DNA of 64,000 nt from assembly GCF_042485795.1 (NCBI RefSeq), contig NZ_CP169368.1, forward strand, positions 186,001 through 250,000, written 5' to 3'. Position numbers and translations under genes: made by a program. The notes beneath the pieces are model-generated. The model was not told the DNA's origin. It searched no databases and was given only the letters and a program-made list of their open reading frames with translations. Of this stretch, positions 12,936-20,884 are shown piece by piece. The stretch is from Lonepinella sp042485795 (GTDB taxonomy: Bacteria > Pseudomonadota > Gammaproteobacteria > Enterobacterales > Pasteurellaceae). Every line of letters starts with the position of its first letter. Position 1 is the first letter of the stretch.

Positions 12936-14270
12936 TCAATACAACTTCAATGATGGTCTAATAAAGCGATTCAATCGTCCAATCAAAATAATTAACCCGA
13001 CTTTAAAACAACCATGTAAGCGTTGTTGATGTAAACGGTATAGGGAAATATAGGCTAAACGGGCTAAATTTCCCTCCACGGTTAATGAACTTTTCTTACC
13101 CGTGGTGATGTTACCAAGTGCGGTGAATTTTGAGAGAGAAACTAGCGATCCTTTATCACGGAAAACAAACGGTTTAAGTTCTGTTTTGCCCTCAAATAAC
13201 GCCACAATATTTTGTCCACAGGTCGTTGCCATTTGGGTAGCAGCTTGACCACGAGGGGGAACTGGCGTGCCGTCTTTTTGCAATAGGAACGCACAATCAC
13301 CTATGGCGAAAACAGTATCATCTAATGTCGTTTGTAAGGTGTCTTTAACGCAAAGTTGATTAATACGGTTGACTTCTAACCCATCAAATTGCTTAGTAAC
13401 CGTAGAAATACGTACCCCAGCAGCCCATACCATCAAATCCGCTTTAATTTCATCACCGTCTTTCGTGAGCAAGCTATTCGGCGTGGCTTCAGTAATCATT
13501 GTCTTGGTTTTCACGCGTACCCCTAATTCTTCTAATTCCATACGAACAGATTCAGAAATACGTTCTGGTAATGCTGGTAATAAGCGATCCCCTGCTTCAA
13601 TCAGGGTAACTTGTAAACAATCACTACGAATTTTGCCATACCCATAAGAAGATAAGTGAGTAGCCGCATTAAACAATTCTGCCGACAACTCAACCCCTGT
13701 GGCTCCACCACCGACAATAGCAATATTGACTTTATCTTCTTCAACTAAATTTTGTTTACTGCTATCTTCACCAATTTCTGATAACGCATTGTTTTCAGAG
13801 AATTTTAAGAATAATTCCAACATTTTGTGTTGAAAACGCAACGCCTGATTGGCTGAATCAAGGAAAATACAGTTTTCTGCTACGCCTTTGGTATTGAAAT
13901 CATTAGACTTACTACCTATCGAAAGCACTAAATAATCATAAGGAATACGACGTGCCACCACGATAATATCCCCCTCCGAACCATACACGGGATCTAATTC
14001 GATATATTTGTTGGTACGATCAATACGGGCAACCGAACCTTGTTCAAAATTAAATCCATGATTATAGGCGTGAGCACGAAAACTCACCGCATCAGTTTCC
14101 GAATCCAAAACGCCTGTAGCGACTTCATGCAACAATGGTTTCCATAGATGGGTTTGATTGCGATCTACTAAGACAACATTTGCCTTCTGCTTCTTTCCTA
14201 ATTTGTGGCCTAAGAATGTGGCGAGTTCTAATCCGCCAGCACCCCCGCCAACAATAACAATGTTTTTCAT
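12936..14270 (-). CDS. ndh: NADH:quinone oxidoreductase type II
   Basis: Single-subunit, non-proton-pumping FAD enzyme at the inner face of the membrane that passes electrons from NADH to quinone. It is 444 residues (E. coli 434). Two Rossmann dinucleotide motifs are visible: IVGGGAGGLELA at residues 5-16 (FAD) and VGGGATGVELSAEL in the middle (NADH). An FAIGDCA motif near residue 320 binds FAD. The C-terminus is amphipathic and basic, as needed for membrane attachment. Its stop faces that of tusA across about 40 bases. Confidence 0.95.
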   Translation of the reverse strand: MKNIVIVGGGAGGLELATFLGHKLGKKQKANVVLVDRNQTHLWKPLLHEVATGVLDSETDAVSFRAHAYNHGFNFEQGSVARIDRTNKYIELDPVYGSEGDIIVVARRIPYDYLVLSIGSKSNDFNTKGVAENCIFLDSANQALRFQHKMLELFLKFSENNALSEIGEDSSKQNLVEEDKVNIAIVGGGATGVELSAELFNAATHLSSYGYGKIRSDCLQVTLIEAGDRLLPALPERISESVRMELEELGVRVKTKTMITEATPNSLLTKDGDEIKADLMVWAAGVRISTVTKQFDGLEVNRINQLCVKDTLQTTLDDTVFAIGDCAFLLQKDGTPVPPRGQAATQMATTCGQNIVALFEGKTELKPFVFRDKGSLVSLSKFTALGNITTGKKSSLTVEGNLARLAYISLYRLHQQRLHGCFKVGLIILIGRLNRFIRPSLKLY

Positions 14271-14413
14271 AATTAAACGTTCCTAAAAAAATAAAAATTT
14301 ACAAATTGTCAACAATTTTAATATGTACGCTATAGAAAGTCTATTTATAAAGCATAAATAGCACAAAAAGGGTATAATACTTTCCTTGTTTAACTTAAGG
14401 AAAATCGCACCTC

Positions 14414-14638
14414 GTGAAAAAAACCTTATTAATTTTAACCGCACTATTCTCATTCAGTGGGCTAACAGGCTGTGGAACCATTGTGCAATTAATCGATCCC
14501 ACCGAAAAATACAATGCCTACGATGGCACAAAATTTGACTGGCAACAGGCTCAAAAATGGGGACTGCCAATTTTGGATTTGCCGTTGTCTTTTTTATTAG
14601 ATACCGCATTATTACCCTATGTTTGGTCGCAAGAATAA
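14414..14638 (+). CDS. YceK/YidQ-family small lipoprotein
   Basis: 74 residues with a GTG start after TAAGGAAAA. The N-terminus is a lipoprotein signal with a lipobox-like SGLTGC, cysteine at residue 20. The C-terminal half carries the DLPLSFLLDTALLPY signature of the YceK/YidQ (DUF1375) family, whose function is not known. rep starts 7 bases after the stop, so the two may be co-transcribed. Confidence 0.85.
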   Translation: MKKTLLILTALFSFSGLTGCGTIVQLIDPTEKYNAYDGTKFDWQQAQKWGLPILDLPLSFLLDTALLPYVWSQE

Positions 14639-14644
14639 TACACA

Positions 14645-16675
14645 ATGAAACTGAACCCTCAACAACAACAAGCCGTGGAATTTAGTAGAGGACCTTGTCT
14701 GGTCTTAGCTGGTGCAGGTTCAGGCAAAACCAGAGTAATTATTAATAAAATCGCTTATTTAATCGCTCAGTGTGGTTATTTGCCAAAACATATTGCAGCA
14801 GTAACCTTTACCAACAAAGCAGCACGAGAGATGAAAGAACGAGTAGCTCATTCCATAGGTAAAGATAAAACCAAAGGATTAACGGTTTCCACCTTTCACA
14901 CCCTTGGTTTTAATATCATTAAACAAGAATATAAACAACTCGGTTTTAAGGCTAATATGACCTTGTTTGATGAACATGACCAACTTGCTCTACTGAAAGA
15001 TTTAACTGCAAATGAATTACAAGAAGATAAAGATTTATTGCGTGAGTTAATTTCCGCCATTTCCAACTGGAAAAACGATTTAATTATGCCAGATACGGCG
15101 TTGGCATTAGCCAGAGATCAAAAATATCAAATTTTTGCTCAATGTTATGATCGCTATGCCAAGCAAATTCGAGCCTATAATGCTTTAGATTTTGATGATT
15201 TAATTATGTTACCTAGCTTATTATTTCGTCAAAATGAAGAAGTGCGGTCAAACTGGCAGAATAAAATTCGTTATTTATTAGTTGATGAATATCAAGATAC
15301 CAATACCAGCCAATACGAACTGATTAAATTATTAGTTGGTAGTCGAGCCAATTTTACCGTGGTCGGTGATGACGATCAGTCTATTTATTCATGGCGTGGA
15401 GCCAGACCGCAAAATATGATACGACTACGTGATGATTTCCCAAAACTTAATGTCATTAAGTTAGAACAAAATTACCGCTCTACCCAACGAATTTTACACT
15501 GTGCGAATATTTTAATTGATAACAATGATCATGTGTTTGATAAAAAATTGTTTTCAAATTTAGCTCAAGGCGAAAAACTACAAGTAATTGAAGCCAAAAA
15601 TGAAGAACACGAAGCAGAACGTGTCGTAGCTGAATTGATCGCTCACCGATTTACCCATAAAACCAAATATAAAGATTATGCCGTATTATATCGAGGCAAT
15701 CATCAATCACGCTTATTAGAAAAAGTGTTAATGCAAAATCGCATTCCCTACAAAATTTCGGGAGGAACATCTTTTTTTAGCCGAGCTGAAATCAAAGATA
15801 TGATGGCATATTTGCGAGTGTTAGTAAATCAAGACGATGATGCCGCATTTTTACGTATTGTGAACACTCCCAAACGTGAAATTGGCACCGCTACCCTAGA
15901 AAAATTAGGATTATTGGCTCACGAAAAACATATTAGCTTATTTGCTGCTATTTTTGAATTTGAATTAATTCATAGAGTAACACCAAAAGCCTATAATGCC
16001 TTACAAAGTTTCGCACGCTGGATGGTGGAACTTAATGATGAATTATTACGTGCCGAACCAGAACAAGCCGTAAAACGTATGCTGGCTCAAATTCAATATG
16101 AAGAATACTTATACGAAACCGCCACCAACCCGAAAATAGCAGAAATGCAAAGTAAAAACGTAGCAACATTGTTTGAGTGGGTAGCATCCATGTTAAAAGG
16201 AGATGAGGTGAATGAGCCAATGACTTTAAATCAGGTCGTCACCAATTTAACCTTGCGAGATATGCTAGAACGTAGTGAAGATGATGATGCCAGTGATCAG
16301 GTACAATTAATGACCCTACATGCGTCCAAAGGATTAGAATTTCCGCACGTTTTTTTAATCGGCATGGAAGAAGGCTTATTGCCACATCAAAGTAGCGTTG
16401 ACGAAGATAATGTGGACGAAGAACGCCGTCTAGCTTATGTTGGTATTACAAGGGCTCAACAGACATTACGTTTTACCTTGTGTAAAGAACGCCGACAATA
16501 TGGTGAATTAATTAGCCCTGAACCGAGCCGTTTTTTACTGGAGTTACCACAAGATGACGTGCAATGGGAAAGAGATAAACCACCATTAACCGAACAGCAA
16601 AAACAACAAAAGGCAACAGCAAATATTGCGAACTTACGAGCTATTTTAGCCAACGCTCAGGCTAAACCCAGCTAA
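14645..16675 (+). CDS. rep: ATP-dependent DNA helicase Rep
   Basis: SF1A 3'-5' helicase that helps forks past protein blocks and restart. The length is 676 residues (E. coli 673). Motifs appear in order: Walker A AGAGSGKT at residues 22-29, TFTNKAAREM (Ia), VDEYQDTN (II), GDDDQSIYSWRGA (III), QNYRS (IV), MTLHASKGLEF (V) and YVGITRA (VI). The N-terminus MKLNPQQQQAVE is typical of Rep rather than UvrD. It follows the small lipoprotein gene closely. Confidence 0.96.
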   Translation: MKLNPQQQQAVEFSRGPCLVLAGAGSGKTRVIINKIAYLIAQCGYLPKHIAAVTFTNKAAREMKERVAHSIGKDKTKGLTVSTFHTLGFNIIKQEYKQLGFKANMTLFDEHDQLALLKDLTANELQEDKDLLRELISAISNWKNDLIMPDTALALARDQKYQIFAQCYDRYAKQIRAYNALDFDDLIMLPSLLFRQNEEVRSNWQNKIRYLLVDEYQDTNTSQYELIKLLVGSRANFTVVGDDDQSIYSWRGARPQNMIRLRDDFPKLNVIKLEQNYRSTQRILHCANILIDNNDHVFDKKLFSNLAQGEKLQVIEAKNEEHEAERVVAELIAHRFTHKTKYKDYAVLYRGNHQSRLLEKVLMQNRIPYKISGGTSFFSRAEIKDMMAYLRVLVNQDDDAAFLRIVNTPKREIGTATLEKLGLLAHEKHISLFAAIFEFELIHRVTPKAYNALQSFARWMVELNDELLRAEPEQAVKRMLAQIQYEEYLYETATNPKIAEMQSKNVATLFEWVASMLKGDEVNEPMTLNQVVTNLTLRDMLERSEDDDASDQVQLMTLHASKGLEFPHVFLIGMEEGLLPHQSSVDEDNVDEERRLAYVGITRAQQTLRFTLCKERRQYGELISPEPSRFLLELPQDDVQWERDKPPLTEQQKQQKATANIANLRAILANAQAKPS

Positions 16676-16720
16676 ATTGTAGATGATTTAAACAAATAGA
16701 CGGTTTTTAACAAAAAGCGT

Positions 16721-16748
16721 TTGACTTGTTTATATAAAACCGTATCAT
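16721..16748 (+). promoter_or_regulatory. Promoter of the tRNA-Ser/Arg cluster
   Basis: TTGACT and TATCAT stand 16 bases apart, 20 bases before tRNA-Ser. The TATCAT element is the same as in the rRNA promoter at 10251. Confidence 0.7.
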
Positions 16749-16768
16749 ATCGTCCACAAACCAGTTGC

Positions 16769-16862
16769 GGTGAGATGGCCGAGCAGGCTGAAGGCGCTCC
16801 CCTGCTAAGGGAGTATGGGGTTAAAAGCTCCATCGAGGGTTCGAATCCCTCTTTCACCGCCA
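16769..16862 (+). tRNA. tRNA-Ser (GCT)
   Basis: 94 bases with a long variable arm and encoded CCA. The acceptor pairing is GGTGAGA / TTTCACC, and the anticodon stem CTCCC / GGGAG closes loop CTGCTAA, so the anticodon is GCT. Confidence 0.96.
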
Positions 16863-16915
16863 TTTTTATTTGTTGTATGACTGTTGGTTTGTCACAATTT
16901 AATTTATTTAAATCT

Positions 16916-16992
16916 GCACCCGTAGCTCAGCTGGATAGAGTACTCGGCTACGAACCGAGCGGTCAAAGGTTCGAATCCTTTCGGGTGCGCCA
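16916..16992 (+). tRNA. tRNA-Arg (ACG), copy 1
   Basis: 77 bases with encoded CCA. The acceptor pairing is GCACCCG / CGGGTGC, and the anticodon stem CTCGG / CCGAG closes loop CTACGAA, so the anticodon is ACG (wobble A read as inosine). Confidence 0.97.
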
Positions 16993-17042
16993 TTTCATTT
17001 TTACTCTAGGTGGATTGGTATAGATTAAATAAAACTCTCTAC

Positions 17043-17119
17043 GCACCCGTAGCTCAGCTGGATAGAGTACTCGGCTACGAACCGAGCGGTCAAAGGTTCG
17101 AATCCTTTCGGGTGCGCCA
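17043..17119 (+). tRNA. tRNA-Arg (ACG), copy 2
   Basis: Identical over all 77 bases to copy 1, which ends 50 bases upstream. The spacers differ, so this is a tandem gene duplication rather than an assembly repeat. Confidence 0.97.
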
Positions 17120-17194
17120 TTTCACTTTTCTTTTATTAATTTCCCTTTTTATTTCATATCTTTATTTATTAAGAACGGATTTCGCCGTTGGCGA

Positions 17195-17356
17195 CTTACT
17201 TTTTCTTTGCTCGTGCAAAGCAAAAGTAAGCAAAAAGAAAACACGCCCCAACTTTGCCTTGTTTCCTGAAAATATTTTAATTTGCTTAACGGAAAATGGC
17301 TGAACTCGCTTCGCTCAGACAGACGCCATTTTCCTACAAATTAAAATATTTTCAGG
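17195..17356. repeat. Structured palindromic element downstream of the tRNA cluster
   Basis: Two nested palindromes occupy this gap. First, CTTACTTTT / AAAAGTAAG (17195-17203 with 17222-17230) encloses CTTTGC / GCAAAG. Second, a perfect 20-bp inverted repeat (17265-17284 with 17337-17356, arms begin CCTGAAAATATT) encloses a perfect 10-bp one (GGAAAATGGC / GCCATTTTCC). The centre is the REP-like CTCGCTTCGCTCAGACAG. No coding sequence is credible here. Confidence 0.65.
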
Positions 17357-17429
17357 CGGCAAACATGGGGACCCCATTGGTGAAATAATAAAATACAGTG
17401 CAAGCTACGGAGTAGCGTTACCATGCTTA

Positions 17430-17451
17430 ACCTAGCACACCAGTGCTAGGT
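17430..17451 (+). terminator. Hairpin ahead of yqaB
   Basis: ACCTAGCAC / GTGCTAGGT, a perfect 9-bp stem with a 4-base loop, followed by ATTTTA. It could end the tRNA transcript or lie in the yqaB leader. Confidence 0.5.
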
Positions 17452-17512
17452 ATTTTACATCTCCCCCATTTTATAGCAAAATACCCCAAAAAATCCCCAA
17501 CAGGAAACAAAC

Positions 17513-18115
17513 ATGATCGATCACGAAACACTACAAAATTACACCGCTCTTATCTTCGACATGGACGGCACCATCATCGACACCATGCCGAGCCATGCTC
17601 TTGCTTGGCAAAAAGTAGGCGAAATCTTAGGCTATCCCATTACGGGCGAGATTATGTACGAGCTTGGCGGTGCCACTGTGTCGATTATTGCTCGTGAAAC
17701 CATGCAACGCCACAATATCCCTGAACAGCATTTTGATGAAATGGTTCGCTTAAAACGTCAATTCGGATTTGAAATGGTGGAAAAAAATGCCACATTATTG
17801 CCCGCTTTTGACATTATCAAAACAAATTTCGGTAAAATCCCCATAGCGTTAGGCACGGGTTCACACGGCTTTATGGTAGATTTATTACTGGATAAATTTA
17901 ATTTGCGTCAATATTTCAATGCTGTCGTCAATGCCGATCAGGTAACACATCACAAACCGAATCCCGAAACGTTCTTACGTTGTGCAGAATTACTCAATGT
18001 CGAACCACAACTTTGTCTGGTGTTTGAAGATGCCGATCTGGGTGTGCAAGCAGGATTGGCTGGGGGAATGGACGTATTTGATGTACGGATTAATCAAATT
18101 ATTTACGCTAAATAA
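17513..18115 (+). CDS. yqaB: HAD-family sugar phosphatase YqaB (fructose-1-phosphate phosphatase type)
   Basis: Cytoplasmic haloacid-dehalogenase phosphatase of the beta-phosphoglucomutase-like group; the E. coli homologue acts on fructose 1-phosphate. 200 residues. Motif I DMDGTIIDT (nucleophile and acid/base aspartates, residues 16-24), motif II LGTGSHG, motif III lysine in HHKPNPETF, and motif IV EDADLG are all present. The ATG follows AGGAAACAAAC. yqaA starts 6 bases after its stop and luxS follows, a grouping I recall from H. influenzae. Confidence 0.9.
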   Translation: MIDHETLQNYTALIFDMDGTIIDTMPSHALAWQKVGEILGYPITGEIMYELGGATVSIIARETMQRHNIPEQHFDEMVRLKRQFGFEMVEKNATLLPAFDIIKTNFGKIPIALGTGSHGFMVDLLLDKFNLRQYFNAVVNADQVTHHKPNPETFLRCAELLNVEPQLCLVFEDADLGVQAGLAGGMDVFDVRINQIIYAK

Positions 18116-18121
18116 CAAAAA

Positions 18122-18604
18122 ATGTTTGATTTTTTAACCGCACTTTTAGGTGAACATAGTCTTTATTTAATGTTTATTAGTGCTTTTCTAAGTGCAACCG
18201 TTTTACCAGGCAATTCAGAAATTGTCTTTTTAGCCTTAAGTGCCAAAATTCAGATTATTGCGAATCACTATTTTAGTCCAGCCATTATGCAATTAATTCT
18301 AGCTGCCACATTTGGCAATACGTTAGGTAGTTTAACCACTTACTGGCTTGGGCGTTGGTTGCCTTTTCCTGAAATCAAGCCTGACCAGCAAAGAAAAGTG
18401 CGGTGGATTTTAGCCAAATTTTCTCGCTATGGAGCAATTTTATTGTTATTCAGCTGGCTACCCGTGTTAGGTGATTTGATGTGTGCTGTTGCAGGTTGGC
18501 TACGCCTGAATGTCTGGCAAACTTTAATTTATATGTTAATCGGTAAAGGATTACGCTATTTATTTTTGTTGAGTATGGTGATTGGTTATACTTTTTGGGC
18601 GTAA
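18122..18604 (+). CDS. yqaA: DedA-like inner-membrane protein YqaA
   Basis: 160 residues, mostly hydrophobic, about four membrane segments. It shows the SNARE-associated/DedA-type features of YqaA: LSATVLPGNSEIVF near residues 23-36, NTLGSLTTYWLGRW in the middle, and FSWLPVLGDLMCAVAGW in the second half. Members of this superfamily are linked to lipid flipping or membrane homeostasis, and YqaA itself is uncharacterised. It directly follows yqaB. Confidence 0.87.
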   Translation: MFDFLTALLGEHSLYLMFISAFLSATVLPGNSEIVFLALSAKIQIIANHYFSPAIMQLILAATFGNTLGSLTTYWLGRWLPFPEIKPDQQRKVRWILAKFSRYGAILLLFSWLPVLGDLMCAVAGWLRLNVWQTLIYMLIGKGLRYLFLLSMVIGYTFWA

Positions 18605-18631
18605 ATGTGTAGAATGTGTGAATGTTGACTC

Positions 18632-18891
18632 GCCCCCCTCAGTCCTTTGGACAGCTCCCCCCGCAAGCAGGGGGAGCGAAGTTTAGATTGTTTTACTTCC
18701 CTTTGCTTGAGGAAAGGAACAAAAATGCTTTCATTCCCCTTGCTTAAGGAAAGGAGTAAAAATACTTTCTTTCTCCTTGCTTGAGGAAAGGAGCAAAAAT
18801 ACTTTCTTTCCCCTTGCTTAAGGAAAGGAGCAAAAATACTTTTCTTCCCCCTGCTTGCGGGGGGAAGTCCCCGAAGGGGGATGGGGGGCGA
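18632..18891. repeat. Composite repeat bounded by inverted GC-rich hairpins
   Basis: The left end (18632-18680) matches the left arm at 42998-43047 at 47 of 49 positions. The two differences (T18643, A18651) are a compensating base-pair change in the small hairpin GTCC-TTT-GGAC versus GCCC-TTT-GGGC. The right end (18845-18891) is a diverged copy in opposite orientation. Between them is the 37-bp tandem array. The whole lies in the yqaA-luxS gap. Confidence 0.75.
18698..18860. repeat. 37-bp tandem repeat, four copies plus a partial fifth
   Basis: The core TTGCTTAAGGAAAGGAGC, followed by AAAAATACTTTC, recurs at an exact 37-base spacing (core G at 18705, 18742, 18779, 18816, 18853). Copies alternate TTGAGG and TTAAGG. 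The fifth copy merges into the right boundary hairpin CCCCCTGCTTGCGGGGGG, which looks like the parent of the unit. The units abut with no unique spacers, so it is not a CRISPR array. Confidence 0.85.
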
Positions 18892-19073
18892 ATATAACCC
18901 AACTGGAATAACAACCAATTTTTTATTATTAATACATAAAAAAAAGCCCCTCACAAGGAAGGGCAATATAACCTAAGGAACCAATTTTTTATTATACAAC
19001 TGCAAGTTGCTTGTAATATAAGACTAGCGTTATTCCATAAAGTTCAAACTTTTTTTAAAAAAAGGAAAAAATT

Positions 19074-19586
19074 ATGCCATTACTTGATAGTTTCAAAGTC
19101 GATCATACCATTATGCACGCTCCAGCGGTGCGAATTGCGAAAACCATGACCACGCCCAAAGGCGATATTATCACGGTGTTTGACCTACGTTTTTGCCAAC
19201 CGAACAAAGAAATTATTTCGCCTCGCGGCATTCATACCCTTGAGCATTTATTCGCTGGCTTTATGCGTGATCATTTAAATAGCGATGACGTGGAAATTAT
19301 TGATATTTCACCCATGGGGTGTCGCACGGGATTTTATATGTCCTTAATCGGTACGCCTAATGAACAACGTGTAGCCGATGCTTGGTTAAAAGCGATGCAC
19401 GATGCCTTAGCGGTGAAAGATCAAAACACCATTCCTGAAATCAACCAATATCAGTGCGGTTCATTCAAGGAACATTCACTGGAAGACGCTCACAAAGCGG
19501 TGCAGCACGTGATTGACAAAGGCATTGGCATTAACAAAAACGAAGATTTAATGTTAGATGAGAAATTGCTTTATCCACAAGCATAA
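19074..19586 (+). CDS. luxS: S-ribosylhomocysteine lyase LuxS
   Basis: Cleaves S-ribosylhomocysteine to homocysteine and the precursor of autoinducer-2, in the activated methyl cycle. At 170 residues it has the usual length. The metal-binding HTLEHLFAGF (HxxEH, residues 54-58) and the catalytic cysteine region SPMGCRTGFYMS are present. The start follows AAAGGAAAAAATT. It is separated from yqaA by the repeat region and probably has its own promoter. Confidence 0.97.
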   Translation: MPLLDSFKVDHTIMHAPAVRIAKTMTTPKGDIITVFDLRFCQPNKEIISPRGIHTLEHLFAGFMRDHLNSDDVEIIDISPMGCRTGFYMSLIGTPNEQRVADAWLKAMHDALAVKDQNTIPEINQYQCGSFKEHSLEDAHKAVQHVIDKGIGINKNEDLMLDEKLLYPQA

Positions 19587-19598
19587 GGAAAAAACAAG

Positions 19599-20780
19599 AT
19601 GACAACTATCGGTACCCCCTTAACGGCAAAAGCCACCAAAGTCATGATGCTGGGTTCAGGCGAACTTGGCAAAGAAGTCGTTATCGAATTAATGCGACTT
19701 GGCGTGGAAGTGATTGCTGTAGATCGCTATGCAAACGCCCCTGCTCAACAAGTCGCTCACCGTGCTTACACCATTTCTATGTTAGACGGCAAAGCCTTGC
19801 GTGAGCTAGTGGAAAAAGAACAACCTGATTATATTGTTCCCGAAGTGGAAGCTATCGCCACTGACACACTGCTGGAATTGGAACAGCAAGGCTTTAACGT
19901 GATTCCGACTGCCAAAGCTACTAAACTCACCATGAACCGTGAGGGTATTCGCCGTTTGGCTTCGGAAGAATTGGGCTTGCCTACCTCGCCTTATCAATTT
20001 GTGGATAACCTTGCCGACTTTGAAAGTGCGGTGCAAAAAATCGGCGTTCCTTGCGTGGCCAAACCGATAATGTCATCATCAGGTCATGGTCAATCGGTGG
20101 TGAAATCCTTTGATGACGTGCAAAAAGCATGGGATTACGCTCAACAAGGCGGACGGGCGGGTGCTGGGCGTGTGATCGTAGAGGGTTTCGTTAAATTTGA
20201 TTATGAAATCACCTTGCTGACCGTTCGCCATATCGGCGGTACTTCTTTCTTAGCCCCTATCGGACACCACCAAGAAGACGGCGACTACCGTGAAAGTTGG
20301 CAACCACAAGCCATGTCAGACATCGCTTTGCAAAAAGCCCAAGCCATTGCGGAAAAAATCACAGGTGCCTTAGGTGGACGTGGCATTTTCGGGGTGGAAA
20401 TGTTCGTGTGTGGTGATGAGGTGATTTTCAATGAAGTATCGCCACGTCCACACGACACAGGAATGGTCACTCTAATTTCCCAAGAATTATCCGAATTTGC
20501 CTTACACGCCCGTGCGATTCTCGGCTTGCCTATTCCGCAAATCAACCTGATCAGCCCGTCTGCATCAAAAGCCATTGTAGTGGAGGGAAAATCCAATCAA
20601 GTCCAATTCGGCAATTTGGTCGAAGTATTAAGCGAACCGAACACCGATTTACGTATTTTCGGCAAAGGCGAAGTAAATGGACACCGCCGTTTGGGCGTAA
20701 TTTTGGCTCGTGATGAAAGCGTGCAAAAAGCCTTAGCAAAAGCGGTTAGGGCGTATGAGAAGTTGGACGTGACGCTTTAG
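19599..20780 (+). CDS. purT: Formate-dependent GAR transformylase PurT
   Basis: ATP-grasp enzyme that uses formate and ATP to formylate glycinamide ribonucleotide in purine synthesis, bypassing the folate route. 393 residues (E. coli 392). It shows the N-terminal MLGSGELGKEVVIELMRLG pre-ATP-grasp motif, PEVEAIATDTL, the ATP-grasp lysine region CVAKPIMSSSGHGQSVV, and metal ligands in GVEMFVCGDEVIFNEVSPRPHD. It starts 12 bases after luxS, so the two are likely co-transcribed. Confidence 0.96.
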   Translation: MTTIGTPLTAKATKVMMLGSGELGKEVVIELMRLGVEVIAVDRYANAPAQQVAHRAYTISMLDGKALRELVEKEQPDYIVPEVEAIATDTLLELEQQGFNVIPTAKATKLTMNREGIRRLASEELGLPTSPYQFVDNLADFESAVQKIGVPCVAKPIMSSSGHGQSVVKSFDDVQKAWDYAQQGGRAGAGRVIVEGFVKFDYEITLLTVRHIGGTSFLAPIGHHQEDGDYRESWQPQAMSDIALQKAQAIAEKITGALGGRGIFGVEMFVCGDEVIFNEVSPRPHDTGMVTLISQELSEFALHARAILGLPIPQINLISPSASKAIVVEGKSNQVQFGNLVEVLSEPNTDLRIFGKGEVNGHRRLGVILARDESVQKALAKAVRAYEKLDVTL

Positions 20781-20796
20781 TTTGTTAAGTTATGTA

Positions 20797-20823
20797 AGCC
20801 TGTCGACTGACAGGCTTTTTTTG
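20797..20823 (+). terminator. Terminator after purT
   Basis: An 8-bp perfect stem (AGCCTGTC / GACAGGCT) with loop GACT is followed by eight T. It ends the luxS-purT unit. Confidence 0.9.
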
Positions 20824-20884
20824 CTTGATAAAATCAATAAAAATATCTCGCCAAAACAACGGGATATTTTATTCTGTTTATTCT

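Noticed and set aside
16721..17303. Frames reading through the tRNA-Ser and tRNA-Arg genes
   Set aside because: The repeated peptide PVAQLDRVLGYEPSGQRFES is a translation of the tRNA-Arg gene, a well-known false annotation.
17443..17697. 84-codon frame overlapping the yqaB start
   Set aside because: It is an out-of-frame reading of the yqaB gene; yqaB has clear family motifs in its own frame.
18698..18860. CRISPR array
   Set aside because: The repeats directly abut with no unique spacers, and no cas genes are near.
18586..18966. 126-codon frame on the minus strand across the 37-bp repeat
   Set aside because: It is a by-product of the tandem repeat; the 37-base unit shifts frame at each copy and there is no ribosome site or protein-like pattern.
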